Origin: Candidatus Bathyarchaeota archaeon
GTDB lineage: Archaea > Thermoproteota > Bathyarchaeia > Bathyarchaeales > Bathycorpusculaceae
Assembly (NCBI GenBank): GCA_003601785.1
Contig: PIYA01000056.1
Coordinates: forward strand, 1 to 5,840
DNA length: 5,840 bases
Direction of reading: 5' to 3'
In this document: piece after piece, positions 5,830 to 5,840 of the stretch
How the letters are laid out: the number at the start of each line of letters is the position of its first letter
How positions within the stretch are numbered: position 1 is the first letter of the stretch
Made by a program: the position numbers and the translations under genes
Notes under the pieces: model-generated
Told to the model about the DNA's origin: nothing
The model's database searches: none
What the model saw: the letters and a program-made list of their open reading frames with translations, nothing else

Positions 5830-5840
5830 TATCATCATGT

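Overview
The window reads as archaeal chromosome, most likely from a TACK-type lineage such as Candidatus Bathyarchaeia; this is inferred from protein style and signals, since no search could be run. Supporting signs are a short, divergent ScpA and ScpB linked to SMC, a DUF2096-like protein (an archaeal family), archaeal TATA-box promoters, GGAGGTG-type Shine-Dalgarno sites, GTG and TTG starts, and an A/SGGERS-type SMC signature. I saw no mobile element, CRISPR array or integrase.

Layout, left to right. Positions 1-162 hold plus-strand coding-like sequence in two frames: the tail of one frame ending at 43, and a short frame with a CxxC motif ending at 162. Positions 163-363 contain no protein gene. 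They carry a TATA-like box, a possible structured RNA of about 150 nt with a perfect tRNA-type T-arm near its 3' end, and a T-run that could terminate it. From 364 leftward-transcribed genes take over: DUF2096-like (5300-5815), then smc (1627-5178), scpA (944-1627) and scpB (364-960). scpB and the putative RNA are convergent and almost touch.

The core is a complete condensin operon. SMC is the ATP-driven ring protein, ScpA the kleisin that bridges the two SMC heads, and ScpB the winged-helix partner that binds ScpA. The three genes are packed as a translationally coupled series: smc and scpA share one base at TAGTG, with a perfect GGAGGTG inside the last smc codons, and scpA and scpB overlap by 17 bases, with a TTG start for scpB. 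The 121-bp gap upstream of smc has its own TATA box, a perfect 9-bp inverted repeat next to it, and three copies of TGTAAG in alternating orientation. The smc operon therefore looks separately promoted and possibly regulated.

The least explained parts are the 163-363 segment (candidate non-coding RNA or decayed tRNA) and the palindromic sequence in the smc promoter region. The protein genes themselves belong to known families.
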